Part shown: piece after piece, positions 45,001 through 58,700 of the stretch | Position numbering within the stretch: the first letter of the stretch is position 1 | Layout: every line of letters starts with the position of its first letter | NCBI GenBank assembly: GCA_040954595.2 | Contig: CM082591.2 | Location: 1,364,001-1,428,000, forward strand | Direction: 5' to 3' | Source: Balanoglossus misakiensis | Taxonomy: Eukaryota > Hemichordata | Length of the DNA: 64,000 bases | Notes under the pieces: generated by a model | Database searches by the model: none | Told to the model about the DNA's origin: nothing | Seen by the model: the letters and a program-made list of their open reading frames with translations, nothing else | Position numbers and translations under genes: made by a program

Positions 45001-48000
45001 AAAGCCAGAATTAATCAGATCATGATTTGCATCAGAAGGAATGTTCTAATTTATGCAGCTACTCCGCCAATCCAAATAAACAATTGCACAGTTATCTAAT
45101 CTTACATCAGACGTTAGTTTGTACACAGACTGAAGGGTCTTTGATGGTACCAGCATTGAACTTGGGGAATTTCACAATTCCACCACCACAGTTGTTGAAA
45201 ATAGCTTTTCTGAAACTTTCGTCGGTCATGTAGACTACACAACGATTTCCGGAACCAGTTGTCGTACACACACCAGTGTCAATTCTAAACACAGACATCT
45301 ATTAATGCCTCTGTCGAATAACCTTTGGTCTTTCACTGTGATCACAACACATACAATTAACCGCAAATAGTCCAAGATTCTCGTTCCACTACCCTTCAAA
45401 TGTCCAACTTGATAAGTCAGGGTAAACCTCAGTCAGGCTAAAAGTTCAACTGTCAAAAAACATTTGAACGTTACCTTGCTCTGTTAACACACCATGAGTT
45501 TTATCCTGATCCTGAAACTTAGACCTTGATCGCAGATTTGAAGCCCTTAAGCGACTGATTATTCTCACTAACAGGTGTCAGACATTTACTATCCTTGAGC
45601 AAGTTAAGGAGTAGAATGTTTTATATACAGAAGCAGGAATGTTAAAGTTGCTATAGAAAAGTTGTTATTGGATTATTTGACAAATGCAGGCAATTATAAA
45701 AGTGGCTGGGAGAAGAGACTTTGGTCTGGAATTCCATTATTGAAGTGTCTGAATTTGGAAGATATTTCGCCAGTAGTGTTTGCACTAATATTATTATTGT
45801 TCCTTCATAGAACTTCTCCCACAATGCACTGCATTTGCCCTCACCTTGGCAGGTTCTCAAAGCAAGCTGGGTAAACTTCAAAGGCAAATTGATTCAACAG
45901 ACTTCATATTTGCTTTTCAAATGCAAGTAAATATTGCCTCTAATCCCAAGGTTATGCTGCGAGAGATTGACAAATTATTAAATCAACACAACAATATCAG
46001 AATTTCACCTCTGCCTCAAAGCTCTCAAAGTATGTCACATTTGTCATGATGTCAGAAATCGTGAGACCTGGCTCTCATGCAGAAGGTACTACTATTAAAC
46101 TCAATTACTTGAAGATGCCTTCAAAGTATTGTGGAGACACTTCACAGAAAATCACATGTACACACCCACTAACTGGCAAACGGTTGACAATGCACTAAAT
46201 CTGAAAATGTATGTAAAGTAAACAACACTTGAAGGCAAAGTGTCCAACACGAAATGTTCACACAAGTAGACCAACGTGAGGCAACTCAAAAAACCTCAGA
46301 ATAAAAACCCCTCAAGCAAAGCCTAAGTTCTCTAACCTTTATGTTCTTAAATGTACAGCACACTTATCAACAATGAATCAATTTTCTGCAATTTTTCTTT
46401 TCATGCTGAGAGCTTGCACACAGAAATGCCATTTAGATGTGCTAAATATAAACCTACTTTGAAATAATTGATTGCCAAACGGGAGTAATTTTAATGAACT
46501 CTGTGTGATTCATAAATTGTACAGATGGAGTTTCAGAATGAATGATGTAGCTGTCATCATACCCATGCACAGACAAAAAATGCAAAATATTTTATCTCAT
46601 ACAAAATATCCTGCAGGTTTTATTCTGATTTTATTGCACAGAATGTGTGTTCACAGTTCAATGTTATTTATAGGGTGAGAAATTAAAATTTATTTTGTTT
46701 TATATGATATATTGGCTCACTATCAAAACTATCATTCTGTAGTAGTATGTAGAATAGTCTCATCGAAAATTCAGAGTTTCAGGTCATTTCTATGTGACAA
46801 ATAATCGGTATACGCATCAACGCGATCAATTCACCCATATTAAACACACCATGACAGAATTACTCACTGCAAGGTTCTTTCTCTCTGCCGAAAACCATTT
46901 CCCTCGCAGCAAAAAGATTTCCCAATCACTTTTCCTGTAATTTATTCATCAAAGCTGGAATGCACTCTGAAGCTTCCTGTCTAGTCATCCACAAATGGAA
47001 TTCACCGTAACGTCGACTTTCTCATCAATTTTTAACCTGCCTCTCTATTTTCAGAATCTTGGTATATACTGTTTGCATTTCTTGAATCTCAGGGAAAATG
47101 TATTTCCCCCTAAAGTCAGTATGCTTGGTTAAACCCCACTGGAATTTGCTTTTGAGCAAACCATCAAAGCATTATCAGTAATTTGAAGAATATTATTTGC
47201 AAATACAAAACGTCTTTTGTTTCAGTCAACTGGAAAATTTACACTTCCCAATCATTAACCATCATTTAGAACTAAACATATATAGTCATTAGTTTTACTG
47301 AACAATACCATTTTGTTTCTACTTCAAACATTTCATTATATAAATAGAAAAAAATCTTTCCCCTCTGCAGATAACTTGGACACAGTATTCTTGAAATATG
47401 TAAATTTAGGAAATAAAAAATAAAAAATTGGGTCACTTGAAATATTAGCGATACTGGTAGCTGCCTCAACACATTCTGAAAGTAAAACTACTTGTCAGAA
47501 TGATTAAAGGAAGTATTCAAATGCAAATAAATATCTGGCAGTTTTGAAAGAAAAGGTCAATGTCTTACCGCTATAAACTCTGCGTCAATCCCTGAATACA
47601 ATCGGATATAAAGATCACTTCTGCTAATTATCGACCCTTAACATTTTCTCCGTTCATGTTACAATTTCAAAAGGCAAACCCATGAATGTTGCTTAATTTT
47701 CAGAGGTATGCAAATATTTTAAAAATAGCAAGTGAATGTGGTTCGTTCTGAAAATCTGCATAGTTTGTACTGATGGATGGCTTAGATGAAAAGTCAACAG
47801 TGAAGAGATTGGGTGATCGAACTGCAGTGACAGACTGAATGCGACTCGCGTGATAGAAATACTGTTCAACTCTTAACTAATTCTGACACGGAGTCTGGCT
47901 GCATTAACTGCTCTAACTATAGCTATGATATAAAAGAACAGAATTCTGTGGCCTGTTGTTGTGTTTTCCTGGTCATTCTGATGCTGGCTGAGGATCGATT

Positions 48001-51000
48001 TTACATTGTATTAGACAGCTGCCTTTGACAGGTAATTTCTGCAAGAAGCTGATTCCCACTCTGCCTGGAGTGATAGCGTTATTGAGAATGGAAATTACTT
48101 TGAATAGGAAAGGCGCTTCTCTCGGAAGATTAAACCCATTGGGAGACAGAAGTGAACGGCCTTCATATTTCAGATTGAATAAAAGTGGCTTGTAAATCAA
48201 TTGACCTGAGCTACAAAATGAACAAAAATGTCATCTACTTTATAAGCAAAGTGTCCATATAAAATTTACTCTAATATGTGGGTATAAAAATGGGAAACAC
48301 ATAATCAACTGTTAACAATATTGTGGGATTTTTTCACATGTAGCCTTACCATACATGTTCTGGCCTCAACCTTGTGAAAATATGATCTAACCTGGATATA
48401 ACCTTGAAATATTAATTTTCACATGAATTATAAACGTACTATGGATCAATTAATTTTAAATGGTTTCTAGTTATTTGAAGCTGTAGAAAAAAGTGATCTG
48501 ACCTAGCCTTGACATAGCCTTGATATAACCAATATTTGCCATTAATGACATGGAGAATATAAGTCTGAATAAGTTTGTCTTTAAATATTTCATGAAAGTT
48601 GGAAGTGAAACTGAACATTCAGTAGCATTTCTGGTGAAGTTGGGAATTCACAACGTTTTTTGCTGAGATAAAGCAGGGATGTTGAGAGATAATATTTCAA
48701 GTCATCGTTGCATAGTCAGTTGGTTCAATGAGCATGCACACAAAAATGTGATAGAAATGCAAAATCATGGGGAAAAAAGGAGTTACAAAAGAATCCTGAC
48801 CATGAACTATCCAACGACAAGCGAAAGAAGTCCAACTTCCCTATTCACCAATGAACGGAACAACCCAACCATGATAACAAGGCTTACGGATTTAACCAAA
48901 ATTACAAGGATAATAGGCAAGGCAACATGAAATGATTACCGTTACATCCAAATGTAAAACCGGTCAAATATATCGACATGAAAACAGAAAGTAAATACAT
49001 ACAAATTCCCATTTCCATAAGATTTTCCCCCAACAAAGAGAAAAGGAGATCAATATAATGGGAAAGAGAAATTATTAATATCGGTGATTAAATACTACGC
49101 TGTGTGGTGGCCAAAACACTTCTAGGACAGAAAAATATCAAACTATACACCCCAAAACACAAATATGTACAGTGTAAACACCCACACACATACACATGTA
49201 CACACAACACAGGTTCACACACAAATGAAAACATGTAGGAGAAAAGAGGTACCGCATTGTTAGTAAAGCTGTACAATTTACCTTCCAATACCCTGTCAAG
49301 GAATCCTGGTGCGTGCGTTTTCGAACACAGCGCCAATTTGTGCAGCGATAATGAAGAGATCAGACAAGAAAGGTGTACTCTGTTAGTATAAGCTTGCTCA
49401 CACTGCGATTATTACACCACAGAAATTGCCAATAAGACATGGCCACACGGGGGAAAACTTAAGTTTCACACTGTCAACACGGTATGGCCATACATGGTAA
49501 AGCTTATGTTTCACTCATTCACACATAGATATCCATCATTCATTCATTCATTCACTGTTGGCACTACCTCACTTTCAATACTCACAAAATCCAGTCAAAC
49601 ATCCAGAACCACATACCCCCATACATAACAAAGAATAATGGTTGTTACTCAGTTAGTTTGAGTTGTATGTATATATAGCCATCAAAATGGTTTCCAATCA
49701 GTTGATTCTAGTTGTATCTTGAAACTGATACAGTGACTGCACACATGACGTCATTTGGTAAATGGACAGATATCAAACTATGTATCTCTAATTGCTTTTC
49801 CCGCAATAAATTCAGAACCGCATAAAATCAAAGATTTCAGATAATTCCTCTGGGAATACAACACTTCATCAAAGTTCAACCCTGTCCTTCCGTCTTGATT
49901 GATACTATCTGACATGATGCATGGAACATATATTTTTGACAGCAGTTTAAAATGAATCTCGAGTTTCCTCGAAATTCTGGTGAGAATGACCGAAGGACAG
50001 TGGCACTTCACATGACAACCAGAAGCCAGAAAAATCAAATGATTTCTTACTCCTTCTGGTTATATTTCCCACCAGGAAAAAATCCCTCCAGCCCCTCAAT
50101 ATCCTGTACACAACCAATAAAATGATGTAAATTCACAAATCTCACATATACTGATAAGTGCATTTCTTTCAACCTTAATATTAGCAGTATCACTGTTTAT
50201 CATAACCCAATTTGACATGACTACCGTACATCTATCCATAGAAAAACTCCCCATTGTATTACACCCCTATTTCCCAGTGGTATGAACCTGCTCACCTCAC
50301 AAAACAATTAGAATCGTGTATTCCACACAGATTTGTGGGGTGGTAAGAGTTCATAACCTTCCTGACCTGCCCTTGAAAAAAAAGTGTGCAGATTTCTTGT
50401 ATGACACGCATAGAAGTGTCACTGAATGATTCAATTTTCGATTAAACTTCTGAAACCAGAATCACCATTTCCTTGATGATAGCCTTTATACTTGGTGAGC
50501 TGGGAGGCGTTTGGAAAAATGTGAGGATTGTTTTCTTAGTTGTAAGACACAATAGTAATGAAACTAATTCTCACCTGCAAATGGGTCCAGCCCTTCAGGT
50601 CTCAGGATATCTGCTTCACTGCTGCTATCTGTGGACACAGATACTGTGTCACTGGATTTTTCAGACAGAGTACTGGCTGACACCTCCTGTGGATCAGGTG
50701 CGACACCCCCTGGTGATGCCTGCTCCTCAGGTGTGACACCCCCTGACACCTCCTTATGTGCAGAGGTGCGTCTGCTGTCAAAACGGTCCTCAGTTCCCTC
50801 AGAGATTGTGGAGAGATGAGCGCTAGATGCTTGTCGATCGGAATTACTTGGATCTGCTATGGGCTCTACGGTGGTGATGGGGGTGATGGTGGTGGTAGTT
50901 TCCGTTGCCGTGATGTTATCCGGTTCATCAGATTCAGACTCCGAGGAAGAGCAACAACCGGAAGATTCCGTGATATCCGTTGTCATGGAACTTCTCTGGG

Positions 51001-54000
51001 AGTCATTGTCAAGTCTTCCTTTGTCAAACAGCTTTAATGGAAATTAAATATACAAATTATATATAAAGTTCTGTGCCTCAAAATCAAGAGCGCCCTCTAC
51101 CACCATCCTACACTGTCGCTCTTGTTTTTAATTCTATAAAAACATGCAATACTTCAGAACACACTGATTTAGTCGTAATAGGTAAAACCAAAACAAGAAC
51201 AGGGTTATTCATGCACTATCTATTTTCTGGATAACACTGGGTTACAACCTGCAAAAACAATACAAGTACTCACTTCAAACAAACAACAAATCATTGAATT
51301 ATATACATACTTAATTTTAAGCTCTACTGCAGAGGTTATACATATAAAGAAAATTAGACATTTAATGCATTAGTGAAAAAAGACTGGTTTATGCCATTTA
51401 TGTGTTAGTGGAAGTTTCTACAAAAGAGCATCTGCAGTCTTACTGTACAGCAGAGGGGATTGCAAGACTCAATGAATTTCAGAGTATGAGCCATGGTCAT
51501 TGTTGAGTGACCATAGTGTAGCTTTATTAAACCAGTGAGAAAAGTTTAATCAAGATCTACTCTTTCCTGTTCTTGCAAAGCCCACTGAGGCACTGGATAC
51601 ACACCCTCAACCTCCACATTAAAGTCTCACCTCAGAGTGGAATTTAGAGTGGATTTCTAACGAAGCGGCATTAGCTGATGGTGGTGGGTGGTCAGGTGTT
51701 GGTGGCTGGTCATATTCAGTCGGGCTGGAGGGGGTCAAGACTGGTTTCATTTCAACATATCCACTGACCACCTACAGAAGTGATTTAGTGAATCAGTCAC
51801 CCTATCAACTGAACTGAACGACTGATCAGTTTGTCAGACAACCACATATCAGCTGATATGAAGTAAGATTTTCGAAGCTATGAAGGAAAGATGGTCACAC
51901 TATTGATGCAAAGTTTGTTTACCATTGGATCTTCTTGCATCGTTTTCACATCGACTTTCTAAAGAGTGTTCTCTTTAAGAAATCAGTGCATAAACTAGGC
52001 AACAATATTTATATGTTGAACGGGAATACATACCAAGTTCTGGTGTGGGGGTAAAGGTGGGGGAGGGAGCGTTTTCTCAACATTATTGTTGATTTGCTCC
52101 GTCGTCTTGGACGTTCCATTTTTCAGAGGGAGTTCCGTGGGTTTCACCGGCACGGGTTTCAGAGGGAAGGGTCTGATCTTGTCACCGGTTTCCATGGTTA
52201 CACTGGATGCTTCGCTGGATGACGGAGAGATAACACTAGGCGGGCCTGATGTGGCATCACTGAGCAATTCATAGATGTTCTCCCCGTCTGGTGTTTTGGT
52301 CGAGTCAGAACATACTTGGCTTGAGATCTGAAATAATTTATGAAAAAATATTACGATGTACATTAATTGACATACAATCAAACTTGAATACAGTGGCCAG
52401 TCAAGGGACTTTTCTAAACTGGCCTTTATAGACAGGTGGCCCTCTATAGACAGGTCGATTAAAGTACATGTAAATTGTACAGGGACTGTAACAAAGTTGC
52501 CACTATAGACAAGTGGCCACTATACAGAGGTGGCTGCTAACATACGTTTGACTGTAACTTGTTGAGGCTGTAATTGTCTAAAACATTATCCACACAGCAC
52601 ACTAATGTTGAATTACTTACTGTCAACGTTTGCGGTCTGTCTTCAAACTCAATCAACAGCTTCTCAGTTTTGTCCACATCTGGTTGTTTCTCACAACTCT
52701 CCATCAGAGCTTTGTCTCCGATCTTCACCTGGTCACCGTCAGTGTCCACTTGCCTCAAGAGTTCATAGGTGCCTGCCACAGTCTCGTCATAGTAGTTTCT
52801 ATCTGGGAGGGGTGGGGGAGGGGTTGACACTGGGGGGGGGAGAGGTATACAACACAATCAATCAATCAATCAAGTTTCTGACAAGTTTCTTAGAGGAACG
52901 GCGCGGTGAAAGTGGTCAAAGTTCCTTCTCAAAGACTTTCAAGGATATGTATGCACACATCAGCATCACTTATAATCCACAGAAACAAGTTTAACATCTC
53001 AACATACCTGATTCTGGTCTATCACTTGGTTGCATGTTATCATTTCCAAAGAATTTTGACTTGCCTCCTGACACACTTCCTATTTTCGATGTTTCTTCAT
53101 TTCTCTTTATCCTGACATCACTAGTGTTATTTGCAGCCTCTTTATGGTCAGTCACAGTTCGACCTTTTGGCGGGGGAATATCGTAGGTTGAGTCCTCACT
53201 TGCAAACTGGATGAGATCAATCTGTTTCGGTTTGTTCCCGTTCACCGCGTTTTGCTTTTTACTCTGAGGGGCGCGCCTTGCAGCGTTCACAGTCGATGCC
53301 GGAAGTGAGCCCGTCCTGGTTCTTTCCGTGGAAGACTTCTCCGGAGTAACATTCGCCGTGGAATGCCGCATTCCTGAATGCCTTGCTGGTTTCTGTGGTG
53401 GGGTCCTCAAAGGGGGAAGATTGAGATAACCTTTGGATGCGGTCGGACTGCTTTCATCCGAACTCTCGCAACTTGAACTTGAACCGCTGATGGACTGGTA
53501 GTCTGGACTGGAGACATTATCGTACGGTGTCTGCACCAAGTCACTTCTTCTGTCGCCTTCTTTGCCGGCTTTGGAGATCAAAATCGGCGATGGCTTTTTG
53601 ATACCTGTGATGGAGGTGATAAAAAAGGGATTCATGAAAACATCAACATATACCCCTATCACCCCCAGTTCCCTCTATAGAGGTCCAACCTTACTATAGA
53701 AAACAATGGGTTTGGACTGAACCATTGGCGATGAAAGGGTTAAATGAAAACAATTAATTCCGTTATATAAAGATCTATTCTCCTCCAAAAATGGGATTAC
53801 ATCAATGTGCCATGAGGGGAAATCCCACTGCACCATAATTCATTTGAAGTTCTGGTTACAGCATCTGACCCCTGGGGTCATAATTTTCTGTTGGAGTGCT
53901 TTCAATGGTTTTGTAGCCTGGGTTAAGTACGCCCCCATCCTGTAGAGTTAATTCACACAGGACAATCAACATCCATCAGTTTTCCTGCCAGTATTAGCCA

Positions 54001-55714
54001 CTTAATTTTCCCGCCAATATCTCAGAGTGTTGGTAATTAGGATAGCGAAAACATGGCCTCAAAAAGCACATCATCTTGTTGCCCCTTGATCATGTTTCAG
54101 GTGTCCCCCACCTGACAGATAGACCCTCCCAGCTACAAAGCTCTATTTCATATGAATGTCTTTTCTGGAATGCCCAGGCAATCAGTTACACACTGCGTAA
54201 TGGCTCACGGCCCACGGCAACAAAGCAAGCCGGTCAATTCAGCTGAATTCCTAATTCATCAAACCTGTCTACTAAGCGAGTTCGCAATCAAAGCAACACA
54301 GCTAACAATCACTTCCCATCACAGAGCTGTTCATCAAAGAAAATATAGAGAGAATTGTTGTGTCTTATACCATGTTCACACTGGATAAAACTAGAAACGC
54401 TTCCGACACTGCAATTTAAAAACAAGATGAATCCTTCGAGTCGCTTTGTGTCCATAGATACAATGCAGAGAGGTGTTAATCCTTTACACTGGCTCAGGTC
54501 TGACTGGCAAAGCCGACTTAATTATGAAACGTTCCAGGACCACTTAAACTGTTCACACATAATAATTTATGCCTGGATTTGAGCTGAGACATTTCAGAAG
54601 CGTTTTAAATGCACGAGTGTGAACCCCCGTTTAATCCAATCATACTGCACGTTATTTACTCAAGACATATCTGTCTCGACTGCATCTGAAAATGATGGGA
54701 CTGAATGGTGCTAGTCACGTCCCCTAGGTAACACTGCTTGTTTAGCAACTGATGGGTAATTCATTTTCTTTAGACTGGCATATTTCTGCTCCGAGTGTAA
54801 ATTACATGAAAAGCTGGATGATCTGCAAATGGATTTTTACGACACTTGGGGCAAGTTGGTGATTAAGTCTTCACACATTCTATTACTTTTATCGCCTAAA
54901 CATTGCTCCTTTTAGAATAATTGTGAAGTGGGTGTCTGCTATTGATTGACTGCATAAATGGGTAGACAGAAACAAAATGCCGACTAGTAGAAGAGCTAGG
55001 TTTTCCTGCATCACTGGAGAAAGCTGCTGCAAATATTGACAAACCAGGAGCTGTCACTTATGCCACATAGATGAGTAACTGCAGATATTTCATCTTCAAG
55101 CTGATGCGATTTATATCGCGCCAACACCCACACAGATGCGACGGAAAATTAATTTCTGGAAAAGGAAAATTTCCAATTGCCACCTAACCTCTGCGGTTTT
55201 AGTGACAGGATAAGCAGACTTATAGACTATGATTCTCTTGTTAAGAAATTGTGATTTCATGGGAATGTCTATTTCGATTTGTGTCATGCAGTTTGATTTT
55301 ATGCAATTGGATGGTTTCTGTCGTGGCTTTGCAAGTCATATCAGTATTACGAGTGACAGATAATTCCATACGATCATGCCATGGTACTTGTCTGGGATCT
55401 TATTCAAAGTCATGCGGAGTATCTTTTCTAGGGCCTGAAATATACAATGGTCTGTTCAAGACCAGACATGCAGAAACAAAACAATTGTGACTGTACAATA
55501 ACGTCTACGAACAGATCCGAAGAGTTAGCTGACCTTTGATCATAGCTGCTATTTCCTTGGATTTTTGAGACATGTTAATTTCTTCCACAATGTCAAGTGC
55601 CGTCTTCCCATCCTCATTCCGACAGGTGGTATCTACGCCATGCTCCATCAGTAAACGTACCACTTCCAGTTTTCCATACAAGGCAGCTTCATGAAGAGCT
55701 GTTCCACTGTTGCT
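39089..55714 (-). CDS. ANKS1: ANKS1-type adaptor: ankyrin repeat, two SAM domains, PTB domain (5' exons off window)
   Basis: Seventeen exons, written 5' to 3': 55714-55534, 53604-53008, 52829-52621, 52327-52034, 51771-51631, 51031-50575, 43961-43696, 42496-42403, 42123-42020, 41780-41669, 41422-41286, 41156-41025, 40775-40464, 40199-40068, 39928-39770, 39663-39526 and 39232-39089 (TAG). They give 1202 residues in phase. The first carries the last ankyrin repeat ([19 protein letters not shown]). The middle is Ser/Pro-rich with tyrosine motifs (YDNV, YELL, YVEM, YENM, YENV, YDIP) and PPPPLP. SAM1 is [13 protein letters not shown]...[16 protein letters not shown]2 is [13 protein letters not shown]...[10 protein letters not shown]. 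The PTB domain ([56 protein letters not shown]) is nearly diagnostic for ANKS1A/B, cytosolic adaptors of Eph/EGF receptor signalling. Upstream ankyrin exons lie beyond 64000. Confidence 0.92.
39351..39450. repeat. (GTAT)n microsatellite in last ANKS1 intron
   Basis: A GTAT tetranucleotide run with one GCAT interruption and GTCT variants at the left edge, in the intron between exons 39526-39663 and 39089-39232. Confidence 0.95.
43962..50574. other. Large ANKS1 intron (6.6 kb)
   Basis: AT-rich intron between the exons ending at 50575 and starting at 43961. It contains the orphan exon candidate at 45107-45284 and a short (CATT)n run near 49536-49554. Nothing else was recognised, and the frame at 47973-48200 (minus) shows no domain. 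Confidence 0.6.
45107..45284 (-). CDS. Possible orphan terminal exon inside an ANKS1 intron
   Basis: On the minus strand an acceptor (TGTGTTTAG) is followed by 59 open codons to [23 protein letters not shown] and on through [18 protein letters not shown] minus-strand AATAAA (44932-44937) follows about 170 bases later. Codon use looks protein-like, and three cysteines plus a Gly run suggest a folded domain, but I do not recognise the family and found no upstream exon. It could be the last exon of a nested gene, an alternative ANKS1 end, or chance. Its phase (one base before the first codon) would need a preceding exon ending in phase 2, which the ANKS1 exon upstream (50575-51031, phase 1) does not provide. 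Confidence 0.3.
52391..52556 (+). repeat. Dispersed repeat with ggcc(t/a)ctatagacaggt units (copy 2)
   Basis: It lies in the intron between exons 52327-52034 and 52829-52621. It holds four or more degenerate units of about 18 bases (ggcctttatagacaggt, ggccctctatagacaggt, gccactatagacaagt, ggccactatacagaggt). It ends gtttgactgtaa, which is complementary to the start of copy 1 (tacagtcaaac). This suggests an element bounded by short inverted termini with a variable number of internal units. Confidence 0.7.
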
Positions 55715-58700
55715 CTGTGGCATAAAGGAAAAGCAAATTATTTACATGAGTGATGGAGAATCAATTGCCGACAAATACTATATGTTAACGGGACACTATC
55801 TGTAACTTTTGATGACGAATTCACTACCGTAATTCAGGGAATTAAACACAGAGGAACCAAACAGTCTCCTCAATTAAGCAGCAGCTTCTGTTTCTGCATT
55901 ATGCATGAAATGACAGACTGATATAATCCTGCAGACATGAAACTTGGCTTAGTGGTGCGACCAGACCAGACACACAGCACAATTGATCCTGTCCGGACTC
56001 TATCTCGATATGCATTACTTTCAAATAGAAATTCCCAGACAATAATGCAAATTAAAACTCTCCTGCAAACATGCTTAATAGATGTAATATTTCTCATGGA
56101 AATTTATCATATGTACACATTGGCTATCACATGACCACTATTATGCACTGAACATCTCTCAGCACATTCTTTGGTTGCATTAGTGTTTCACCATCTAAAG
56201 TACATAATAACCTTATGTTTACAGAAAGGTTAATAGTGGATAAAAGATTTCTCCGGAACCTGAAGGACAACTTAAACTACTTATTGCACATACGCTTCAA
56301 GGATATATTTTTTGTCCATTCCAATGTAGGAGATAGAGAAATAATCTATGTGTGGGTATTAAACATGTATAAATATCCAATGAATGTGATGTGAATAATT
56401 GCAAGACTATTTGATAGAGAAGAAATGTGCAACAGGAAAAAATGCTGATCTTCAAGGAGACATAGTTCTCTCCCTGCGCAATCGCAAAGTGTCAGGAAGG
56501 TCACAACTTGACAGGTCAAAGGGTTTCTCCCATCTGAAAGGAGAATGACCTTTTTAACCCTTGTCTACACTATTAACTCAGACAGCCCATATTAAATGGT
56601 ATTATTTCTCCTCGCTTTTTTATTCAAAATGATTGCACCTTCAGAACGAAATAATTTCAATCTTGTGGTATGCATGGATAATAAACTTGTAATAAACTTG
56701 TGTTTTATGGGATTCAACCTCAAACCTATCGTACCAATTCACGTAGCAAGGAATCACTTTGCAGTAAATGATGAAATATTTCTTTCAAATCAGCAAAACC
56801 ACAAAAACAACATCACATGCTGGTTTAAAGGTTAAACACGACACTGGCATGTCTGAACGGCTGCAGTTTGAAAAAGAAACCGAATAAGCTCTCCATTAAA
56901 GCAATCACTAAGTCCTCAGCGCCAATTTTTAGAACTACTGATGAATTTCTGTAAAATATCAATACCCTGATTCACCAACTGTTTCAATTTAATGGTTTTA
57001 TAATTGCAATCAATAAAGTTTATGAGCAAAATAATTGAGAAGACTTGAAAGCGGATCTGTATATATGTGGTACGGAATCAGAGTTCAGTCTAGGTCAATG
57101 CACTGTGATACGACACCCACAAAAGTTGTGCATTGCCTTCCCTCATATACTTTGCCATGAACTGTATTAACAACCTCATAAATTGTTTGCGCATCACTAA
57201 TACACAATGCGGGGGTATAACTTATTTTACAGCCGGATTTTCAAATCAAAATTGTCGTGATTTCTCAAATTCCTTTTATGTAAGGTCACTGATCAAACTA
57301 GCTGAATAAGATATCGATAAACAGATGAAAGAATTGCTGACATTGTTATGATATTAAATCTCAAAGTTACAAAAATATCTCCAGCAGATGAAATATGATA
57401 GAAATTTTAAAAGGCAATCAGCAATAATTGCCTTTATAATAATAAGGCAATCAGCCATAATTGAAATATAATTATAATACTAATGATGCTATAACGAGTT
57501 TTGTCCTTCACTTAAAAGTACCCAGAATCATACTGAAAAAGAAACTCAATTGATGTCAAACACTGTAAACAAAATAATTACTTGACCAAAACATCGCATA
57601 GGATTTTGAAACAAAACTGAACGGCAGAATATTGAAGAGGTACACCAACTTAACATTTTCAAGAGATGAGGTACTCACAGTTTCTTGACAGCACGCAAGG
57701 TGTCGACAAGCAGCTGTCCAATGTAAAGCTTAGAGAGGATATTTGTCGTCTGTCAGAGCAAACTGAACTGAACGCATTCATATGCATAAATCCTTGAATA
57801 GACAGACTCGCAGAGAAACAGTGCAGGATGTATGTAGGAGTGTACCCAGCTGTTATGTGTTTAAGTTCAGCGATTAACTTTCATGTATGCTTCGTAATGA
57901 TGTCAGTCGGTGCATGCCATTTTACTGATAGGGGTGTCTCCTGCCAGAACAAGTTGAGGCAGATCGCTTGAGGACATATAAAAACATATCGTATTTGAAG
58001 CAATTATTTCATTGTCATGGAAACAGTATCTTGTTTAATTGGACATCAAAAATTCAATTATATCTGAATTCTGTTCTATTTGGTGATTAGCTGTTATGGT
58101 TACTAGACAATATTTATGTAGTTGATTTCTTTGAGAAAAATGCACCATGGTTGGTCTGCAACTCATCCCAAGTCACGCCACAAAAATGTCCGCCTGGCCG
58201 TCGTAACCCCAATCCCAACCACTGGTATTAAAACAAAGTTAATTTGATACACCATCAATAAGTATCTGTTTCTGACATCTGAAACGTTTGAGATTATTCC
58301 CAAACCGACCCACTGCTTAAAAATGTCTTAGTTTGGCATCAATCACCAATCCTTGATTTTTTAATTAAAATAAAACAGTGGGTAAAATGATGAGTATTAA
58401 AGATGCCTTCAGTTTTTAAGAGAGTTCATCTTCTTAATGATCAACATTTAAGTGGAAAAATCATTACCCTTTTGACCTTATTGCACAACAGTTAGAGTTT
58501 CCCACTGAGAGAAATTGTAAAGATGGTGAATACAACACGTAGTCATCAGTAGTGATATAACAGTAATCTGGATTAATTCCTATTGATACTGAAGTATCCT
58601 ATGTAGACGCTCCATTGCTTAACAATAGAAGCCGCCACACAATGGTCCTCACGACTATATTACAAAAAGACAGCGCATGATTTCACTCTGATCACATCTC

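Noticed and set aside
57660-57740. Short open stretch before a GTGAGT donor on the minus strand
   Set aside because: No ankyrin text and no family match; too short to call an ANKS1 exon, so mentioned only within the intron entry.
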